Notes: generated from the sequence alone by a model not told the origin. DNA of 64,000 nt from Planctomycetaceae bacterium (GCA_027487485.1 JAIYDN010000101.1:92128-156127), one strand, 5' to 3'. Counted from the stretch's first letter, positions 45,260-55,588 are shown. A program made the numbers and translations.

Positions 45260-46471
45260 TTAAGGCTGCGCAGGCATCAAGGTGGCAACGTCCGTGCCAT
45301 TCAGCAGCCAGGCAAGATTGAACGATAGCAGTTGGACCGCTTCGTGCGAGCCTTTGGGTCCGCCTTCAAAAAGCAGATAGATTTTCCCTTGGCTTGGTGT
45401 TCCGTTTCTGCCAACGCCCAGGTTGGAATAAGCGCTGGGTCCGTCGTAAGCGAGTCGCTTGACTGGCCAAGTGCGGCCGCCATCGAAGCTGGCCCATACG
45501 CTTATCTTTTCTCGGCCTTGAGCGATCGACGCACCGACTTGCTTGGGCAGCGAGCCCGCCTGATTGTCCACATTGCTGTAGAGCAGGATGTCTTGATTGA
45601 GAATCGGCAATCGGATCATGCCACCCATGAGACCGTACGATGAGCCTCTTGGTCCGTCTGGCAGTTCAGGGCTTCGGTAGGCATCGATCCACAATTCGCC
45701 ACCATTGTCGCTATGGGCCATAAAGCGGTTGCCACGGCTCATGTGCTCGCGCGAGTTGTATAGGATGCTGCCGTTGGAAAGTTCGGCCAATGCAGCTTCA
45801 CCCGTACCTAGCACAGGGAACGGCTTGCTTGTATGCCACGTTGCCCCCCGATCGTCGCTGTACAGAGCAGTGCTGTAGTGATAGGGCCGCCATTCCACGG
45901 CATTGGAATTCTTCGGACCCATGATGCGAGCGGGCATGATCAATCGGCCCTGATGTTTGCCAAATGCAAGCGTGATACCGCATTGCATCGCCGCTACCCC
46001 TTCAATTCCAGGAACGTTCCCGAAGCCATCCGGAAGAACCTGAGCGGTCTCACGTGTCCAGCTTGCACCAGAATCGCGACTTCGAAAAAGCCAGCCTCGG
46101 CTTGGATTGACATAAAGCAAATCGCCGTTGGTTTCGTCTACCAGAGCCCGTCCCTCTAAGGCGTCAGCGGCGATAAGGATGTCGGAATCCCATGTCTTTC
46201 CCCCATCGCGACTGCGTCGACAATAACCACCACCTGGTGACTGGAATGCTACCACGGTGCCATCTTGGGTTGTGATCACACCACCCCAACCGCCGCGTTT
46301 TTCCCATAGCTCTTGCATGGGAACTAAAACAGGATCTCCCAAAAACTCTTCCAACTTGGAAGCAACCGCATACTGATTGTTGAACTCTTTCGGTTGATCT
46401 TGCGCCCGCAAGATCGCCAACGGCAGTAGCAGTAGGGCGTTAAGAAAGAGAGTAAATGTCGCGTATTTCAT
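45260..46471 (-). CDS. Exported BNR-repeat sialidase-like glycoside hydrolase
   Basis: 403 residues from ATG 46471. The track's 46522 start adds 17 residues before the signal peptide MKYATFTLFLNALLLLPLAILRAQ. At least five Asp-box repeats (S-x-D-x-G-x-x-W) are visible: SRDGGKTWDS, SRDSGASWTRE, SDDRGATWHTS, SDNGGELWID and SFDGGRTWPV. This is the six-bladed sialidase fold that removes sialic acid or related sugars. The family's Arg triad and Tyr/Glu pair cannot all be placed by eye. It lies 57 bp downstream of DUF1501 copy 3 on the same strand, making a three-gene operon. Confidence 0.85.
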   Translation of the reverse strand: MKYATFTLFLNALLLLPLAILRAQDQPKEFNNQYAVASKLEEFLGDPVLVPMQELWEKRGGWGGVITTQDGTVVAFQSPGGGYCRRSRDGGKTWDSDILIAADALEGRALVDETNGDLLYVNPSRGWLFRSRDSGASWTRETAQVLPDGFGNVPGIEGVAAMQCGITLAFGKHQGRLIMPARIMGPKNSNAVEWRPYHYSTALYSDDRGATWHTSKPFPVLGTGEAALAELSNGSILYNSREHMSRGNRFMAHSDNGGELWIDAYRSPELPDGPRGSSYGLMGGMIRLPILNQDILLYSNVDNQAGSLPKQVGASIAQGREKISVWASFDGGRTWPVKRLAYDGPSAYSNLGVGRNGTPSQGKIYLLFEGGPKGSHEAVQLLSFNLAWLLNGTDVATLMPAQP

Positions 46472-46528
46472 GGGTCGGTTTTGATTCAATAGGTTGGTGG
46501 AGTCTGGAGTCTGGCAAGACAAGCTGTT

Positions 46529-47998
46529 TCATAAAAGAATCTGAGGAATGATCTTCCCTTCCACATTGGTAAGTCGACGCTGAATTCCGTTGTGCTCAAA
46601 ACTTAGTTTTTCGTAGTCTAGCCCAAGTAGATGCAAGATGGTTGCGTTGAAGTGATACAGCGGGTGTACGTCTTCGATGGCCTTTTGGCCAAGCTCATCG
46701 GTCAAACCGTGGCTTACTCCCGCTTTGACTCCAGCCCCGGTCATCCAACATGTAAAGCCATCGGGATTATGATCTCGACCTTGCGACCCCTTTTGAAAGA
46801 ATGGCATCCGACCAAATTCGGTGCACCAAACAACAAGGGTATCTTCGAGCAATCCTCGCTGTTTCAGATCGCGAATCAGAGCAGCCGCGGGTTGGTCCAA
46901 AATTTCGGCGTGCACGTCGTACTGTTCTTTGAGAGCGTTGTGGCCATCCCAATTGAGCTTGCCGCCGCTTGCGTAGGCTCCGTTAAATAGCTGGACAAAG
47001 CGAACACCGCGTTCGATGAGTCGCCGGGCAAGGATGCAATTTTTCGCGAATGCAGCCTTGTCCGCATTCTTGGTATCATCGGCCCCGTAGAGTTTCAGAA
47101 TATGAGCAGGTTCGGAGCTAAGGTCGCTAAGGCCAGGGACGCTCAGTTGCATTCTGGCTGCAAGTTCATAGCTTGCAATACGGGCTGCGAGTTGTTCGTC
47201 CTGATCATGGTTTTCAAAGTGCTTTTCGTTGAGCTGTTGCAATAACCTTCGGGCTGCTTGATCCGCATTTTGCGAAACACCTTGTGCGACCAAATGGCGG
47301 ATTTGGTCCTTGGAACTCATGGTCGTCCCTTGAAACGCCGCTGGTAGAAATCCAGGGCCCCAGTTATTCGAACCGTTCTGAGGAACGCCCCGTGGATCTG
47401 GGATTGCAACGTACGCTGGTAGGTCTTGGCTTTCGCTTCCAAGAGCGTAGGTTACCCACGAGCCAAGACTTGGAAATCCGTCCAGAACAAAGCCGGTAGA
47501 CAGAAAGTTTTCAGCAGGGCCGTGCGTATTCGATTTGCTAGTCAGCGAATGAACGAAGGCAATATCGTCTGTGAGTTCCGCCAAATTCGGAATTAAGTCA
47601 CTGACCCATTTCCCCGTTTGGCCTCGTTGGCGAAAAGTATATTGTGGCTTGGCCAGATTGCCCGCTGGACCTTGAAAGGTTACTTCTGGACCACCGGGCA
47701 AGGGTTTATCGTCCCACTTAATGAGCTCTGGTTTGTAGTCCCATGTTTCGAGTTGACTGACGGCTCCGGCACAGAAAATCACAATGACCTGTTTGGCTTT
47801 GGCTGGAAAGTGAGATGCTCTTGGCGCGTAAGGTCGTGCAGGGTCGATGATCGGTGTTGAATCGGAGGAAGCCAACAAACCGTCGTTCCCGAGCAAGCTG
47901 GCAAGCGCTACCGATCCTAGCGAAGTTCCCGCGTTGCTGAGAAAGTTGCGTCGGTCAAGAAGTTGAAAACCAGAACGAGTTATCTTAGGTGGGTTCAT
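46529..47998 (-). CDS. DUF1501 protein, copy 3 (Tat-exported)
   Basis: 489 residues from ATG 47998. The track's 48079 start reads through the upstream gene's end. A twin-arginine signal ([23 protein letters not shown]) precedes [77 protein letters not shown], and [17 protein letters not shown]. It is clearly closer to copy 1 than to copy 2. It lies 19 bp after the PSCyt gene stop and 57 bp before the sialidase. Confidence 0.93.
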   Translation of the reverse strand: MNPPKITRSGFQLLDRRNFLSNAGTSLGSVALASLLGNDGLLASSDSTPIIDPARPYAPRASHFPAKAKQVIVIFCAGAVSQLETWDYKPELIKWDDKPLPGGPEVTFQGPAGNLAKPQYTFRQRGQTGKWVSDLIPNLAELTDDIAFVHSLTSKSNTHGPAENFLSTGFVLDGFPSLGSWVTYALGSESQDLPAYVAIPDPRGVPQNGSNNWGPGFLPAAFQGTTMSSKDQIRHLVAQGVSQNADQAARRLLQQLNEKHFENHDQDEQLAARIASYELAARMQLSVPGLSDLSSEPAHILKLYGADDTKNADKAAFAKNCILARRLIERGVRFVQLFNGAYASGGKLNWDGHNALKEQYDVHAEILDQPAAALIRDLKQRGLLEDTLVVWCTEFGRMPFFQKGSQGRDHNPDGFTCWMTGAGVKAGVSHGLTDELGQKAIEDVHPLYHFNATILHLLGLDYEKLSFEHNGIQRRLTNVEGKIIPQILL

Positions 47999-48017
47999 CG
48001 TGCAGATATCGTGTTCA

Positions 48018-51000
48018 CTAAGGGATAAACAAAAACTCGTTGGAATTGAATAGGACTCGGCAAAGCCCAACCAATCCATGCTCGCGAGCGAAAGGGCCTA
48101 CATGAAGCAATTCGTCCGGTGATGGTTTGCGGCTGAACGCATGCAAGAATGCACGTTCGATTTGCATTTCAAGGTGATCGCCAGCTTCCTTCTGGATTCG
48201 ATTTGCAAAGGTCTGCGACATCTCCAGCGTAAAGGTGCTGTTAAAAAGATTCAGTGCTTGGATGGGAGTTGTCGAAGCGCGGCGCAGTGCCGTGCTTTGT
48301 CCTGCATCAGGGCAATCGAAGGCCCCAAACACCGCTTCGGATTCCCGCCGAACCTTATGCGCATAGATCATGCGACGTTGGTTTTCCCAAGTAGGTTTTT
48401 CGATCGGCTTAAATCCACTCAATCCACCACGTTGTTGAAACAAATCGTATCCCCGGCCATACATTTGTAGGTTCAAGCTGCCGCTGACCGCTAACATGGA
48501 ATCGCGCAGAGACTCGGCCTCAATCCGCCGTGAAGGGTATCGCCACAGAAGGCGTGATTCGCGGTCTTTCTCAAGGCCTAGTGCATTGGATTTCGATGCT
48601 TGTCTGTAGGTTTTGGAAAGCATGATTTGCTTGTGAAACTGTTTGATGTTCCAGCCACTTTTCACGAATTGGTTCGCAAGCCAGTCCAGTAGCTCTGGGT
48701 GAGTCGGTTTCAGACCATTGCGGCCGAAATCACTTGGGGTGTTCACCAGTCCGGAACCGAAATGGCCTTGCCATATGCGATTCACCATCACTCTTGCTGT
48801 CAGCGGATTGTCGGCATCAGTAATCCATTTTGCTAGTGCGATACGCCGTTCTTGTTCAGGCGAGCTTTCAAGCAAACGGAGGGTTCCGAATTGAGCTGGG
48901 ACGCTCGGTGGGATTTCTTCTTTCGGTTGCTCCGGATCGCCCCGATTGAGTAGATGGATCTTGTCGGGGGTACGGAACTGGCCCGCAAATGCCTTGTCGC
49001 CAAGCTCTGCTAGCTTCACTTGGTCAAGCAATCGCGATTTCTCCGCAAGTAACTTTTGGGCCTCGTTGGCCTCTTCTGGCAGCAATCCCACGACAGTGAA
49101 CGATGGTCCTCGCGACATGCCTGCGATATGCGGATGTCGATCGCTGGAATCGGCGACCAAATGCCAGCTGTCATCCAGCATGACTTCGATACGGTACTCG
49201 ATCGGTAAGCGGTCTTCGAACTTGCCGGTACGATCTCGGCTCCATACGATACGCGTAATGGTCTTCGCTTCAGGAAACTCCAGTTCCACCGAGCCTTTGC
49301 CAGGTTCGTTCCCCATCCAGCTACTTTCATTACCATATTTGCCGTCATGGATGAAGGCTGGATCGTGTCGATTGGGAACGAGCGTGCTTCCCGACAAGGT
49401 TGCTTTGGCACCGTGTTCCGCAAGAGCGACGTTGATTCCGTCGGTCGTGTAAACCTCCAGTTCGTCCAGGCAAGGTTCCAGACTATTGGTATTGAGAATC
49501 GTAAAGCGAAGTCGGCGAGCGAGTGTTGGAACGATGCGGTCCAGGTTCACGGGGCCAGCACCCACGGTTGTTCGCAATGGTTTCCTTTCGGCGAGGATCG
49601 ATAAAGTATCGGTCGATGGTCCTGCTTCTAAAGTGAATGCGATGGGTAGACGGTCCTGAAAAACACCGTTTCGGTCGCGGCTCCATACCACTTTCGAGAT
49701 TTTGGTCGCCTCCGGCAGTTCGAAAAGAACCCAGCCTTGCCCCGGAGTTCCCGACATCCAACTTCGTTCGTTTCCATACTTGCCATCATGAATATGCTCC
49801 AGCTTGTGCAGGTCGGAAACATTGCTGCTGGAAGCAGTGACCTTCGTTCCATGCGTCGCCAAGGCTAGGTTGCGCGGGGTCGGTTCGTCTGTCCATATTT
49901 CCAACTCGTCGATGCATGGCTCAATCAGACCGAGCGAAGGGTGCAGGTTGGAATCATGAATCGTGAATCGAATCCACTTGGCCAACGTAGGCGCAAATGA
50001 TTCGATGTTTTCTTTGGCATTGGTGCTTTTTAAGAGTGTGCCAGGGGATGCAAATGGGGTCAGTTGGCTCAAACGCTCGTCGATTTCGGCAGTGCGAGCG
50101 CGAAGTGGTATGATCTGTTGTTTGCGTGCCTCTGCTTCGGGGCTTCGGATTTCACGATCTTCGTATTCCACACCTGCTACAAACGCCTGCATGGCGTAAT
50201 AGTCTTTGGCAGAGACGGGATCGAATTTATGATCGTGGCAGCGCGCGCATCCAATGCTTAGGCCCAAGAATGTTTGGCCAATGTTGTTCACCATTTCGTC
50301 CAAAGAATCCTGACGAGCAAGTCGGACGGAGGGTGCATCTTTGCCGATTTGGCCAGGAAGCAAAACCGAAGCGGTTACCAAGAAGCCTGTGGCAGCGTCT
50401 TGAGCCATCGCGTCACCTGCAATCTGCTCTTGGACGAAACGGTCGTACGGCGTGTTTTCATTGAAGGAGCGAATCACATAATCACGATATGGCCAAGCAT
50501 TCGGACGCTCTGTGTTGACTTCGAAGCCATGCGTGTCGGCGTAGCGAACAACGTCCAGCCAATGCTGAGCCCATCGCTCGCCATATCGAGGTGATACCAG
50601 CAGTCGATCGACAACATCGCGATAAGCGTCCTCGGAAGGTTGGCCGGACTCCAGAGAGACTTGCCGAGAGAAATCAGCCAGTTCTTCAAGAGTGGGGGGC
50701 AGGCCAGTCAAGTCGATACTGGCGCGACGAAGCCAATCGATTGGCGACGCAGGAGAAGATCGAACTAGCCCGTTATCTGCGAGCTTCTGGTCGATGAAAG
50801 CATCGATGGAATCCAAGTCTCCTTGGAGCTGTAGAGGCTTAAAAGACCAATGGTCCATACGATCTTCTAGAACGGCGTTGTCCACGCCGATCGGCCATAT
50901 AGCCCCTTGCTCGATCCACTGGACAAGCAGATCAATCTCGGTTGGGGAAAGTCGTTGATTGCCAGGTGGCATGACTTCATCTTCATTTTCTGATGTGATG

Positions 51001-51254
51001 AGACGGATAAGGTGGCTGTTGCCGACATCCTGTGGGACGATGTCCGGCCCAAAGTTGTCACCCCCTTTCATGGCTAATTCGCGAATGTCGAGCCTGAGTC
51101 CTGACTCCTGCTTGTCGCCGCTGTGGCATTCGTAACAATGCTGTTCGAAAATAGGCCGAATGTCGCGTACGAAATCGATGGTCGGATCGGATGCGGATAC
51201 CGACAAATATTGCAAAGCGATGATCCATGCGATCAAAACAATGGATGGTTTCAT
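48018..51254 (-). CDS. PSCyt1-DUF1549-F5/8C(x2)-DUF1553 protein, form 4
   Basis: 1078 residues from ATG 51254. The signal peptide is [17 protein letters not shown]. PSCyt1 has heme motif CYECHSG at about residue 40. DUF1549 covers about 155-345, with [18 protein letters not shown]. Two F5/8-type C (discoidin) domains lie at about 450-540 and 595-700. They share the pattern [12 protein letters not shown]...[14 protein letters not shown] against [12 protein letters not shown]...[14 protein letters not shown], so they arose by an internal duplication. DUF1553 lies at about 795-1018. F5/8C modules bind sugars such as galactose or lipid head groups. It heads an operon with DUF1501 and sialidase genes. 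Confidence 0.94.
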   Translation of the reverse strand: MKPSIVLIAWIIALQYLSVSASDPTIDFVRDIRPIFEQHCYECHSGDKQESGLRLDIRELAMKGGDNFGPDIVPQDVGNSHLIRLITSENEDEVMPPGNQRLSPTEIDLLVQWIEQGAIWPIGVDNAVLEDRMDHWSFKPLQLQGDLDSIDAFIDQKLADNGLVRSSPASPIDWLRRASIDLTGLPPTLEELADFSRQVSLESGQPSEDAYRDVVDRLLVSPRYGERWAQHWLDVVRYADTHGFEVNTERPNAWPYRDYVIRSFNENTPYDRFVQEQIAGDAMAQDAATGFLVTASVLLPGQIGKDAPSVRLARQDSLDEMVNNIGQTFLGLSIGCARCHDHKFDPVSAKDYYAMQAFVAGVEYEDREIRSPEAEARKQQIIPLRARTAEIDERLSQLTPFASPGTLLKSTNAKENIESFAPTLAKWIRFTIHDSNLHPSLGLIEPCIDELEIWTDEPTPRNLALATHGTKVTASSSNVSDLHKLEHIHDGKYGNERSWMSGTPGQGWVLFELPEATKISKVVWSRDRNGVFQDRLPIAFTLEAGPSTDTLSILAERKPLRTTVGAGPVNLDRIVPTLARRLRFTILNTNSLEPCLDELEVYTTDGINVALAEHGAKATLSGSTLVPNRHDPAFIHDGKYGNESSWMGNEPGKGSVELEFPEAKTITRIVWSRDRTGKFEDRLPIEYRIEVMLDDSWHLVADSSDRHPHIAGMSRGPSFTVVGLLPEEANEAQKLLAEKSRLLDQVKLAELGDKAFAGQFRTPDKIHLLNRGDPEQPKEEIPPSVPAQFGTLRLLESSPEQERRIALAKWITDADNPLTARVMVNRIWQGHFGSGLVNTPSDFGRNGLKPTHPELLDWLANQFVKSGWNIKQFHKQIMLSKTYRQASKSNALGLEKDRESRLLWRYPSRRIEAESLRDSMLAVSGSLNLQMYGRGYDLFQQRGGLSGFKPIEKPTWENQRRMIYAHKVRRESEAVFGAFDCPDAGQSTALRRASTTPIQALNLFNSTFTLEMSQTFANRIQKEAGDHLEMQIERAFLHAFSRKPSPDELLHVGPFAREHGLVGLCRVLFNSNEFLFIP

Positions 51255-51443
51255 AGATCGTGAAGACGAGGCAAGGTGGCCAGGAAGTCTGGCAAAGGTG
51301 GGATGGCTGCCGCTTAGCACAGCCTTTTGGGGGCCACACTACTTTATACGCCAGTATACTGTGAAACCGCCGCTAAATCGAGCAAGCTAGAATTGTCTGC
51401 TTGCCCTCGATTCGCTCAACTTCCTTGGTGAGACTCCACGAAC

Positions 51444-52616
51444 GTGATTATGGATTATTTCCTTTTTTATCTAGCCTTGATCACCCTTCTCTCGACGGTC
51501 GTAGGTGTATGCTTGTTCTTGAACGGTGTGGGGCGATTGAAGGTGCTCCGCAAAATGGCTTTTTCCGAAGATCAGCAAGTGGAAAGGCTGCCGTTTGTCA
51601 GTGTGATTGTTGCAGCTCGCAACGAAGAGAGGCACATTGCCGCTGCCATTCAATCTCTGCTCGAGATCGAATACGATCCGTGGGAACTGTTGGTGATTGA
51701 CGATCGCAGCACGGACAAAACTCCGGAGATATTGGCGGACTTGCAACGATTGGATCCGCGATTGCGAGTGCAACGCATAGATGAGTTGCCAGCAGGTTGG
51801 CTAGGGAAAAACCATGCTCTGGATTTTGGTATTCGTCAATCGAAGGGGGAATTGGTTTTGCTCACCGATGCCGATATTTTCTTCGAGAAAACGGCATTAA
51901 AACGAGCTGTCTCGCACATGAATTCCCAGGGACTGGACCATCTTGCGATCGCGCCTGATTTAAACATGCCCGGTCCGCTACTTCGTTCGTTCACCGTGAT
52001 GTTCTACATTTTCTTCTTCGTCTTCACTCAGGCATGGAAAGCCAGTGACCCCAAAAGCCGAGCCTCGATTGGCATCGGAGCCTTTGGGTTGTTTCGACGT
52101 CAGGCACTGATGGATATTGGTGGCCTAACGAAAATCCAATTGCGCCCGGATGATGATCTTATGCTTGGCCGGTTGATCAAGCGGCATGGTTTTAAGCAAT
52201 CGATTCTTGATGGTGCAGGGATGATCTCCGTACCTTGGTATTCCAGTACCAGCGAACTAATCACCGGACTGGAGAAGAATTCGTTTGCGGCTTTAAACTA
52301 CCGCCCCGAACTGGTTTTGGGTTCGATCGTGTTTCAGTTTTTGTTGATTGTCTGGCCGTTTTTGGCTCTGTTGGTCACGCATGGCTTCACATGGTGGCTG
52401 AATCTGATAACCGTCGCGCTTTTAGTAGGAATGCCAAGCTATTTGGGAATCAAGCTTCGGTACGGATGGTACAGCGGTTTGTACTTCCCTGTTTGCACCG
52501 TTCTTTTCGGCTACATTCAATTGCGAGCGATGTTGCTGTGCTATTGGATCGGCGGGATCCGGTGGCGCGATACATTTTATCCACTCAAGGCATTGAAGAA
52601 GAACATGTTGCCATAG
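51444..52616 (+). CDS. Family 2 glycosyltransferase, membrane-bound (HpnB-like)
   Basis: 390 residues. GTG 51444 or ATG 51450 both fit, with no strong ribosome site. An N-terminal membrane helix (DYFLFYLALITLLSTVVGVCLFL) is followed by the GT2 fold: VSVIVAARNEERHIAAAIQSLL, LLVIDDRSTDKTPEIL (DXD region), GELVLLTDADIFF, and RPDDDLMLGRLIKRHG. Three or four C-terminal helices follow. This resembles glycosyltransferases such as HpnB that act on membrane-lipid glycans. The donor sugar is not evident. It is divergent from the form 4 PSCyt gene. Confidence 0.88.
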   Translation: MIMDYFLFYLALITLLSTVVGVCLFLNGVGRLKVLRKMAFSEDQQVERLPFVSVIVAARNEERHIAAAIQSLLEIEYDPWELLVIDDRSTDKTPEILADLQRLDPRLRVQRIDELPAGWLGKNHALDFGIRQSKGELVLLTDADIFFEKTALKRAVSHMNSQGLDHLAIAPDLNMPGPLLRSFTVMFYIFFFVFTQAWKASDPKSRASIGIGAFGLFRRQALMDIGGLTKIQLRPDDDLMLGRLIKRHGFKQSILDGAGMISVPWYSSTSELITGLEKNSFAALNYRPELVLGSIVFQFLLIVWPFLALLVTHGFTWWLNLITVALLVGMPSYLGIKLRYGWYSGLYFPVCTVLFGYIQLRAMLLCYWIGGIRWRDTFYPLKALKKNMLP

Positions 52617-52633
52617 CACAGGGTGCGTTAACT

Positions 52634-52715
52634 GAGCCGCGGGCGCTAGCCGCGTTTTTGATTCATTGGAAAACCGTGTATCGCGGCTAACGCCTGCGGC
52701 TAACGCCTGCGGCTC
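52634..52715. repeat. REP-like hairpin (GAGCCGC...GCGGCTC)
   Basis: GAGCCGCGGGCGCTAGCCGCG at 52634-52654 pairs with CGCGGCTAACGCCTGCGGCT at 52682-52701 with two mismatches, and the right arm is extended by a second GCGGCTAACGCCTGCGGCTC unit. It lies between the glycosyltransferase and acylphosphatase genes. Confidence 0.78.
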
Positions 52716-52758
52716 AAATGAAACTTTCCGAACTGGCTAAGCTATGGTTCCAAAGACT

Positions 52759-53028
52759 TTAGCGTTTGATCGAGAAATCAATGAAGTCGTGCATCGGCTC
52801 GCTTTCGAATTGTTCGATGGTTTTGATGCGTCCACTGGTCAGTTCTTGCACCGACAAGATGAATCTTCCAAGTTCGTCGGAATCCCCTTCCGCGATGATT
52901 TTGACTCGGCCGTCGTCGAGGTTTTCAACAGTGCCTGCAACGCGGAATTTTTGGGCAATTTGAAGGGTTGTGAACCGCATGCCGACACCTTGGACGACTC
53001 CAGATAGGAAATAGGTAATGCGGATCAT
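52759..53028 (-). CDS. acyP: Acylphosphatase
   Basis: 89 residues from ATG 53028. The track's start at 53097 adds 23 residues with no match. The acylphosphatase signature is plain: SGVVQGVGMRFTT (canonical VQGVGFR, here Met before the catalytic Arg), VAGTVENLDDGRVKIIAEG (with the catalytic Asn), and a closing FSIKR strand. It hydrolyses acyl phosphates such as carbamoyl phosphate. It is a small cytoplasmic enzyme between two REP-like elements. Confidence 0.87.
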   Translation of the reverse strand: MIRITYFLSGVVQGVGMRFTTLQIAQKFRVAGTVENLDDGRVKIIAEGDSDELGRFILSVQELTSGRIKTIEQFESEPMHDFIDFSIKR

Positions 53029-53157
53029 GTAAAATTTGCCCCGGGGAATAAAGTCGACTTTGCAAATAGTAGCGTTTTGTGAGCGTTTTGACCACAACGG
53101 GGCGCATTTACTGGGTGGGCACTTCGTGCGGGCAGGTTGATTAAGATTTTGGGGCTG

Positions 53158-53250
53158 TTACTCTACAACGAACCGTTCGCCTTCGTATTTTGTGATCCGG
53201 GCTGCTTTGACCTGGATCGCTGTTGCTGAGGCGATTGGCGTGGTACGGAT
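53158..53250 (-). pseudogene. Possible remnant of a protein C-terminus
   Basis: The minus strand reads TIRTTPIASATAIQVKAARITKYEGERFVVE with a stop at 53158 and an upstream stop directly before. It looks like a real C-terminal tail, but I cannot assign a family, and it is too short to be an intact gene. It could be a chance ORF. Confidence 0.28.
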
Positions 53251-53266
53251 GGTTCACGTTGAGAAT

Positions 53267-53287
53267 CGCGGCTAGCGCCTGCGGCTC
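53267..53287. repeat. REP-like half element (CGCGGCTAGCGCCTGCGGCTC)
   Basis: CGCGGCTAGCGCCTGCGGCTC at 53267 is the same consensus as the hairpin at 52682-52715, which reads CGCGGCTAACGCCTGCGGCT. A second arm is not clear, so it is probably a degenerate copy. Confidence 0.7.
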
Positions 53288-53376
53288 AATTTATTCGATT
53301 TGAACAATCCGGGTCGGTGGAGTGGGTGGGATTTGGTTTCGTTCCTTGGAATTCTGTTTTGCAAAAAGAGTGTGCC

Positions 53377-55128
53377 ATGAAAGTTCAGTCTAACCCCGGC
53401 CACCCTAAGGTGCTGTTTGTTCAATTGCCGATTCCACCAGCAGGCCCCTCACCCATTTTGGGAAACGTCCCATTGGCGGCAGGGTATTTGATCTTGTACG
53501 CACGAAGTCGTGGTTTGCATAACCATTTTCAGTTGGAGATTTTGCCGCCCAAGATCTGCAATTATGCTTCGGACTTGGGAATTGTTGCTGAGATCGTTAA
53601 ACGCCAACCAGCGATGGTTGGATTTTCCTGCTACCTTTGGAACATCGATCGAACGTTGTGGATCGCTTCGCAATTAAAGCGATTGTGCCCGGAAATGCTC
53701 ATTGTTTTGGGCGGGCCAGAGATTACAAACGACAATCAATGGGTTTTTGACTCGGGCGTGATTGATTTTGCAACCGTGGGTGAAGGGGAGCAAACGTTCT
53801 CCGACTTGCTTGAATCGATTCTTGCAGGGGAGGACGCAACTCGATTGATCCCAGGCCTGTGGCGAGCCACCAACCCGCAAATCCCTTTGTTTCGAAAACC
53901 AATCGCGAACTTAGATGACGTCTCGTCGCCGTATCTTCATAGGATCTTGAACGCCGCAGATGAAAAAATGCTTCTTTTGGAGACCATTCGAGGTTGTGTC
54001 TTCAAGTGCAAGTTTTGTTACTACCCAAAAAGCTACGATTCGCTCTATTTTGTCAGCGAAGAAAAAATCGTTGCCAATCTAAAGCATGCACGGGAAGCCG
54101 GGGCAACCGAAGTGGTTCTGCTCGACCCAACGCTGAACCAGCGAAAGGATTTTGATGGGTTTCTGAAGTTGCTGGCACGTGAGAACCACGACAAGCAATT
54201 CACCTACTTCGGTGAATTGCGAGCCGAAGGCATTAAGCCCGAGACCGCTCAATTGCTCCGCGATGCCAACTTTACAGAAGTGGAGATCGGGCTGCAGTCG
54301 ATTGATCCGACAACCCAGGGACTAATGGATCGACGCAACAACATGAAGGCATTCGAACGAGGGGTCTCGGCATTGATGGATGCTGGTATTCGAGTGAAAG
54401 TCGATTTAATTATCGGGTTGCCTGGTGACACCGTTGCCTCGGTGCGTCGCGGTTTTGATTATCTCGCTTCCAACAAATTGTTTACATCCACTCAGGTTTT
54501 TAACTTGGCGATTTTACCCGGAACGGCATTTCGATCTGAAGCCGAAGAGCTTGGGCTGCGATTTCAAGATCGCCCACCTTACTATGTTCTTGAAACACCG
54601 ACATTGACATCGACAGATCTGTACGATTTGATGGCGGATGCGCAAGAGGTCTTTGAGACAGAATGGGACCCGTTCCCTGAGCCCAAACTGAAATTCGACG
54701 AATCCAGCGAACAAATTGAATGCATTAAAATCGATTTGGATCAGGACCGATCCGAGCTTCCACCAGCGGAAAAGCGGTCCCAAGCATTGACTCTTTGGTT
54801 TAAATCAAAGCGATTGAATGAGCACGTGAACGAAATGCAGTCGGTCATTTCGAAAGTTCTCGACGACTGCCCTCATTCGACGCTTCAAGTGATTTTAGAA
54901 CCGCTGGGCGACCCAACTTCTGTAACGAGCGAATGTGTAGAGCCTTTGCTGGCGACTTGTTATCAACGCCCCAATTATCTGGATCGGTATTACAGCTTGA
55001 ACCCGCAAGGTTTGCTTGGATCCAAGCGAGTTTTGGTGGTCGTTGATGGTGAGACCATGGACGATTTGGACGAAGAGTGGGCTGATGCGATCGAGGAGAC
55101 CGCTACTCTTGTTGCAAACGATTCGTAG
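53377..55128 (+). CDS. B12-binding-domain radical SAM protein
   Basis: 583 residues from ATG 53377, with AAAAGAG about 6 nt upstream. The track's 53317 start includes 20 extra residues of unlikely sequence. An N-terminal B12-binding-like domain (about 10-150) has LPLAAGYL-type sequence and ELIVLGGPEITND. The radical SAM core has the cluster-binding motif GCVFKCKFCYYPKS (CxxxCxxC) at about residue 210, followed by GLQSIDPTTQGLMDRRNN and KVDLIIGLPGDT. The C-terminal ~150 residues are an unassigned extension. The reaction is unknown; relatives methylate or rearrange cofactor and hopanoid substrates. Confidence 0.9.
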   Translation: MKVQSNPGHPKVLFVQLPIPPAGPSPILGNVPLAAGYLILYARSRGLHNHFQLEILPPKICNYASDLGIVAEIVKRQPAMVGFSCYLWNIDRTLWIASQLKRLCPEMLIVLGGPEITNDNQWVFDSGVIDFATVGEGEQTFSDLLESILAGEDATRLIPGLWRATNPQIPLFRKPIANLDDVSSPYLHRILNAADEKMLLLETIRGCVFKCKFCYYPKSYDSLYFVSEEKIVANLKHAREAGATEVVLLDPTLNQRKDFDGFLKLLARENHDKQFTYFGELRAEGIKPETAQLLRDANFTEVEIGLQSIDPTTQGLMDRRNNMKAFERGVSALMDAGIRVKVDLIIGLPGDTVASVRRGFDYLASNKLFTSTQVFNLAILPGTAFRSEAEELGLRFQDRPPYYVLETPTLTSTDLYDLMADAQEVFETEWDPFPEPKLKFDESSEQIECIKIDLDQDRSELPPAEKRSQALTLWFKSKRLNEHVNEMQSVISKVLDDCPHSTLQVILEPLGDPTSVTSECVEPLLATCYQRPNYLDRYYSLNPQGLLGSKRVLVVVDGETMDDLDEEWADAIEETATLVANDS

Positions 55129-55147
55129 TAGATCTCCAAGTCCGTCG

Positions 55148-55588
55148 TTACTTGGATGGGGCTAAACCAGGTGCTCGGCTGCGAAGGAATCGATGGCATT
55201 CTAAGCACTGGACTGTTAGGTTGACGTAGCCTAAAGCAGCGCGATCGACGTTTTTATCCTTTGCGGCCTCTTTCACGATTTGCAACGAACGGCGAAAGTC
55301 CGAGCTGTGCTGCAAGTAGGTCTCGGTTGTATAGACATTCCAAGCGCTCTCGAGGCTCAAGGCAGTCAGGGCCTGTGCTCCCTTGGCGATCATGTCGTAG
55401 TCCTCGGTAGCCAACCCTTCGAGGATCTCTTTCGAATGCTCTAATTTTAGTTGCATGAAAGAATCCAAATCGGATGCGTTTGTCTTAGGGTTCTGTTGTG
55501 GAGTGCCTTGAAGCTGCATCGCCCCTAGACTCAAAAACCCAAGGAGACCGACAACTAAAGCTATTTTCCCAATCCAATTGCTTTTCAT
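55148..55588 (-). CDS. Cytochrome c'-like heme protein, exported
   Basis: 146 residues from ATG 55588. A signal peptide (IGKIALVVGLLGFLSLGAM) is followed by a helical protein with its single CxxCH (CLECHRF) about 14 residues from the C-terminus. That layout is typical of class II cytochromes c', four-helix bundles that bind small gases such as NO. The track's 55651 start reads through the upstream gene's end. It lies 19 bp downstream of the hemerythrin-like gene on the same strand and is probably co-transcribed. Confidence 0.72.
   Translation of the reverse strand: MKSNWIGKIALVVGLLGFLSLGAMQLQGTPQQNPKTNASDLDSFMQLKLEHSKEILEGLATEDYDMIAKGAQALTALSLESAWNVYTTETYLQHSSDFRRSLQIVKEAAKDKNVDRAALGYVNLTVQCLECHRFLRSRAPGLAPSK

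Larger units (their letters stand above)
53029..53376. other. Intergenic region
   Basis: About 348 bp between the acylphosphatase and radical SAM genes. It holds the possible C-terminal remnant at 53158-53250 and one REP-like element at 53267-53287, and no supported gene. The promoter for the radical SAM gene must lie here but is not evident. Confidence 0.5.
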
